Below are positions 4,903-5,733 of a stretch of DNA of 5,733 bases, piece by piece. The notes under the pieces were generated by a model, which saw only the letters and a program-made list of their open reading frames with translations, was not told the DNA's origin and searched no databases. Position numbers and translations under genes: made by a program. Where the stretch lies: positions 1 through 5,733 of the forward strand of contig JAITNI010000219.1 of assembly GCA_031290535.1 (NCBI GenBank), read 5' to 3'. Within the stretch, counting starts at the first letter, position 1. Every line of letters begins with the position of its first letter. This DNA is from Zoogloeaceae bacterium (GTDB lineage: Bacteria > Pseudomonadota > Gammaproteobacteria > Burkholderiales > Rhodocyclaceae).

Positions 4903-5496
4903 TCATTTCCGGGGCGGGTTGCGGAACATTTCGCCCGTCACCCTGGATTGTAATGAAAAGACGCCCTTGTTGTTGTCAATCTGGACACCGACGCCTTTCA
5001 GCCAGTTTTGACCCTCGCGGATGTCGACCGGATGCTGGTTGAAGGCGCGGCCTTCGTCTGGCAGGATGGTCAGTTCCGGGGTGCGCGCCACCATTTCGCC
5101 GCGCCTGTCAAAAGCGGCGCGGGTAATGATCACGTTGTTTCTTGCCAGAATGTGCTTGCCCTGTTCGGTGACGAGCGCCTCTTCGCTGGTCAGGACGACT
5201 TCCGGCCCGTCCGGGCGGTAATTGATGAGGCGGGGCTGCTGAATCAGGCTGCTGTCGTCGTCCGGGTAGTGCTCCAGAAGCGGCGCGGCGAGTTTGTATT
5301 GCAACAGGCCGTTGGCATCATGGCGGTACAGGGTGAGGTCTTCCACCAGCGTGTCCGGGGCGTGGCGGGTCTTGCCGTCATCCTTGACGAGATGGACTTC
5401 CGTCGCCCGCTCCAGCCAGAAGGAAAGCCCGGCCAGAATGACAAGCACCATGAACGGGAACAGGAAGGAGGGGGTCAGCGAGGAGGGTTTTTTCAT
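4903..5496 (-). CDS. lptC: LptC, inner-membrane-anchored LPS export protein
   Basis: A 197-residue bitopic protein that receives LPS from the LptB2FG transporter and hands it to LptA. Residues about 11-28 (FLFPFMVLVILAGLSFWL) are the single N-terminal membrane anchor. The rest is the periplasmic LptC jellyroll, with the typical LPAPLLEHYP-like turn (KLAAPLLEHYPDDDSSLIQQPRL, about 68-90) and the C-terminal GVQIDNNKGVFSLQSRVTGEM. The length is normal for the family. The ATG at 5496 was chosen because it begins directly before the anchor; the frame stays open upstream to 5655 but that would put an extra non-homologous stretch before it. No Shine-Dalgarno sequence precedes this ATG. The stop overlaps a possible lptA start (ATGA). 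kdsC, the common upstream neighbour, is not within the 237 nt available. Confidence 0.92.
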   Translation of the reverse strand: MKKPSSLTPSFLFPFMVLVILAGLSFWLERATEVHLVKDDGKTRHAPDTLVEDLTLYRHDANGLLQYKLAAPLLEHYPDDDSSLIQQPRLINYRPDGPEVVLTSEEALVTEQGKHILARNNVIITRAAFDRRGEMVARTPELTILPDEGRAFNQHPVDIREGQNWLKGVGVQIDNNKGVFSLQSRVTGEMFRNPPRK

Positions 5497-5502
5497 CGTG
5501 AC

Positions 5503-5508
5503 ATTGTA
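5503..5508 (-). promoter_or_regulatory. Possible -10 box directly before lptC
   Basis: The minus strand reads TACAAT (5 of 6 consensus) ending 6 nt before the lptC ATG. Used as a -10 box it would start transcription at or next to the ATG, giving a leaderless message, which fits the missing ribosome site. No good -35 box is present, so this is weak. Confidence 0.2.
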
Positions 5509-5574
5509 AACCAGCAATGTTCGTTTTGAGTGAACTCGCCAGAGCAATCGCACAAAGGCGTTTTCCTCGTTTTT

Positions 5575-5590
5575 CCTGCGCGAAGCGCGG
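5575..5590. repeat. Triloop mini-hairpin, GCGAAGC type
   Basis: GCGC (5578-5581) and GCGC (5585-5588) close a GAA loop, extended by CC/GG across a bulged T. The core GCGAAGC (5580-5586) is known as an unusually stable short DNA hairpin. It lies 8 nt before the larger hairpin cluster and probably belongs with it. Confidence 0.5.
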
Positions 5591-5597
5591 CAAATCA

Positions 5598-5667
5598 TCC
5601 TCCCCTGACCAGGCCGAAGGCTGGTTCTGCAAAGCAGAATGCGGCAAAGCCGCACACAAGGGGAGGA
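5598..5667. repeat. Cloverleaf-like repeat: 9-bp stem enclosing three contiguous triloop hairpins
   Basis: TCCTCCCCT (5598-5606) pairs perfectly with AGGGGAGGA (5659-5667). Inside, three hairpins follow one another with no gap: 5609-5624 (CCA-g-GCC, loop GAA, GGCTGG), 5625-5639 (TTCTGC, loop AAA, GCAGAA) and 5640-5654 (TGCGGC, loop AAA, GCCGCA). The last two stems are perfect. There are no tRNA features. The design suggests a REP-like or mobile non-coding repeat, in the gap where an upstream partner of lptC would normally lie. Confidence 0.6.
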
Positions 5668-5728
5668 GCATGAGGGGTTTCTTGCGGTGGCAATCTGAGC
5701 TGCCCCAACCCCTCCTCATCCCCCTTGT
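5656..5728. repeat. Second nested inverted repeat overlapping the cloverleaf
   Basis: ACAAGGGG (5656-5663) is complementary to CCCCTTGT (5721-5728), GAGGAG (5663-5668) to CTCCTC (5712-5717), and inside, GAGGGGTT (5672-5679) to AACCCCTC (5707-5714). The first pair uses the same bases as the right arm of the 5598-5667 stem, so the two folds compete. The pair ACAAGGGG/CCCCTTGT could be the ends of a small MITE-like element. The element may continue past the window edge. Confidence 0.5.
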
Positions 5729-5733
5729 CAGAG

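Noticed and set aside
5598..5667. tRNA-like cloverleaf
   Set aside because: The arms have three-base loops. There is no anticodon loop of seven, no T-loop GTTCRA motif and no CCA end, and the closing stem has nine pairs.
5378..5719. Minus-strand open frames running from the repeat region into lptC
   Set aside because: They are out of frame with lptC or extend it through hairpin-rich repeat DNA. No family resemblance and no ribosome site.

Overview
The window looks like chromosome of a Gram-negative, polyhydroxyalkanoate (PHA) accumulating proteobacterium, most likely a betaproteobacterium. The evidence is a pair of phasins, LPS-export genes (lptC, lptA) and a periplasmic P19-type iron system. 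Genus cannot be read from the sequence. Every convincing gene lies on the minus strand, so transcription runs from high to low coordinates.

Region by region, in transcription order. (1) 5733-5497 has no gene. It is packed with small hairpins and nested inverted repeats (GC(G/A)AAGC-type triloops, CCTCCCCT/AGGGGAGG, ACAAGGGG/CCCCTTGT) and looks like an intergenic repeat element. (2) 5496-4307 holds lptC and lptA, an overlapping pair that would help carry LPS from the inner membrane across the periplasm. The usual neighbours kdsC and lptB are absent on both sides. (3) 4210-2850 is a phasin unit. It has a perfect TTGACA-N16-TATAAT promoter, a TGC/GCA-rich dyad at the predicted start of transcription, two paralogous phasin genes separated by 78 nt containing a hairpin, and a strong intrinsic terminator. 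(4) 2849-2616 has no gene. It carries an imperfect palindrome that I recognise as a widespread bacterial intergenic repeat, and a pair of alternative hairpins. (5) 2615-1 is an iron-uptake operon that runs off the window. It has a second perfect TTGACA-N16-TATAAT promoter overlapped by an AT-rich, Fur-like palindrome, a leader of about 240 nt, P19/FtrA, an OprB-like outer-membrane porin and a cupredoxin (FtrB-like, truncated by the window edge). An FTR1 permease would be expected next.

The iron operon is the most interesting coding part. Spacings of 3 and 13 nt tie an outer-membrane channel with an N-terminal leucine-heptad coiled coil into a periplasmic P19/cupredoxin iron pathway. This suggests a complete route from the outer membrane to the inner membrane under iron control. 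No RNA genes, CRISPR array, transposase or phage genes were found.
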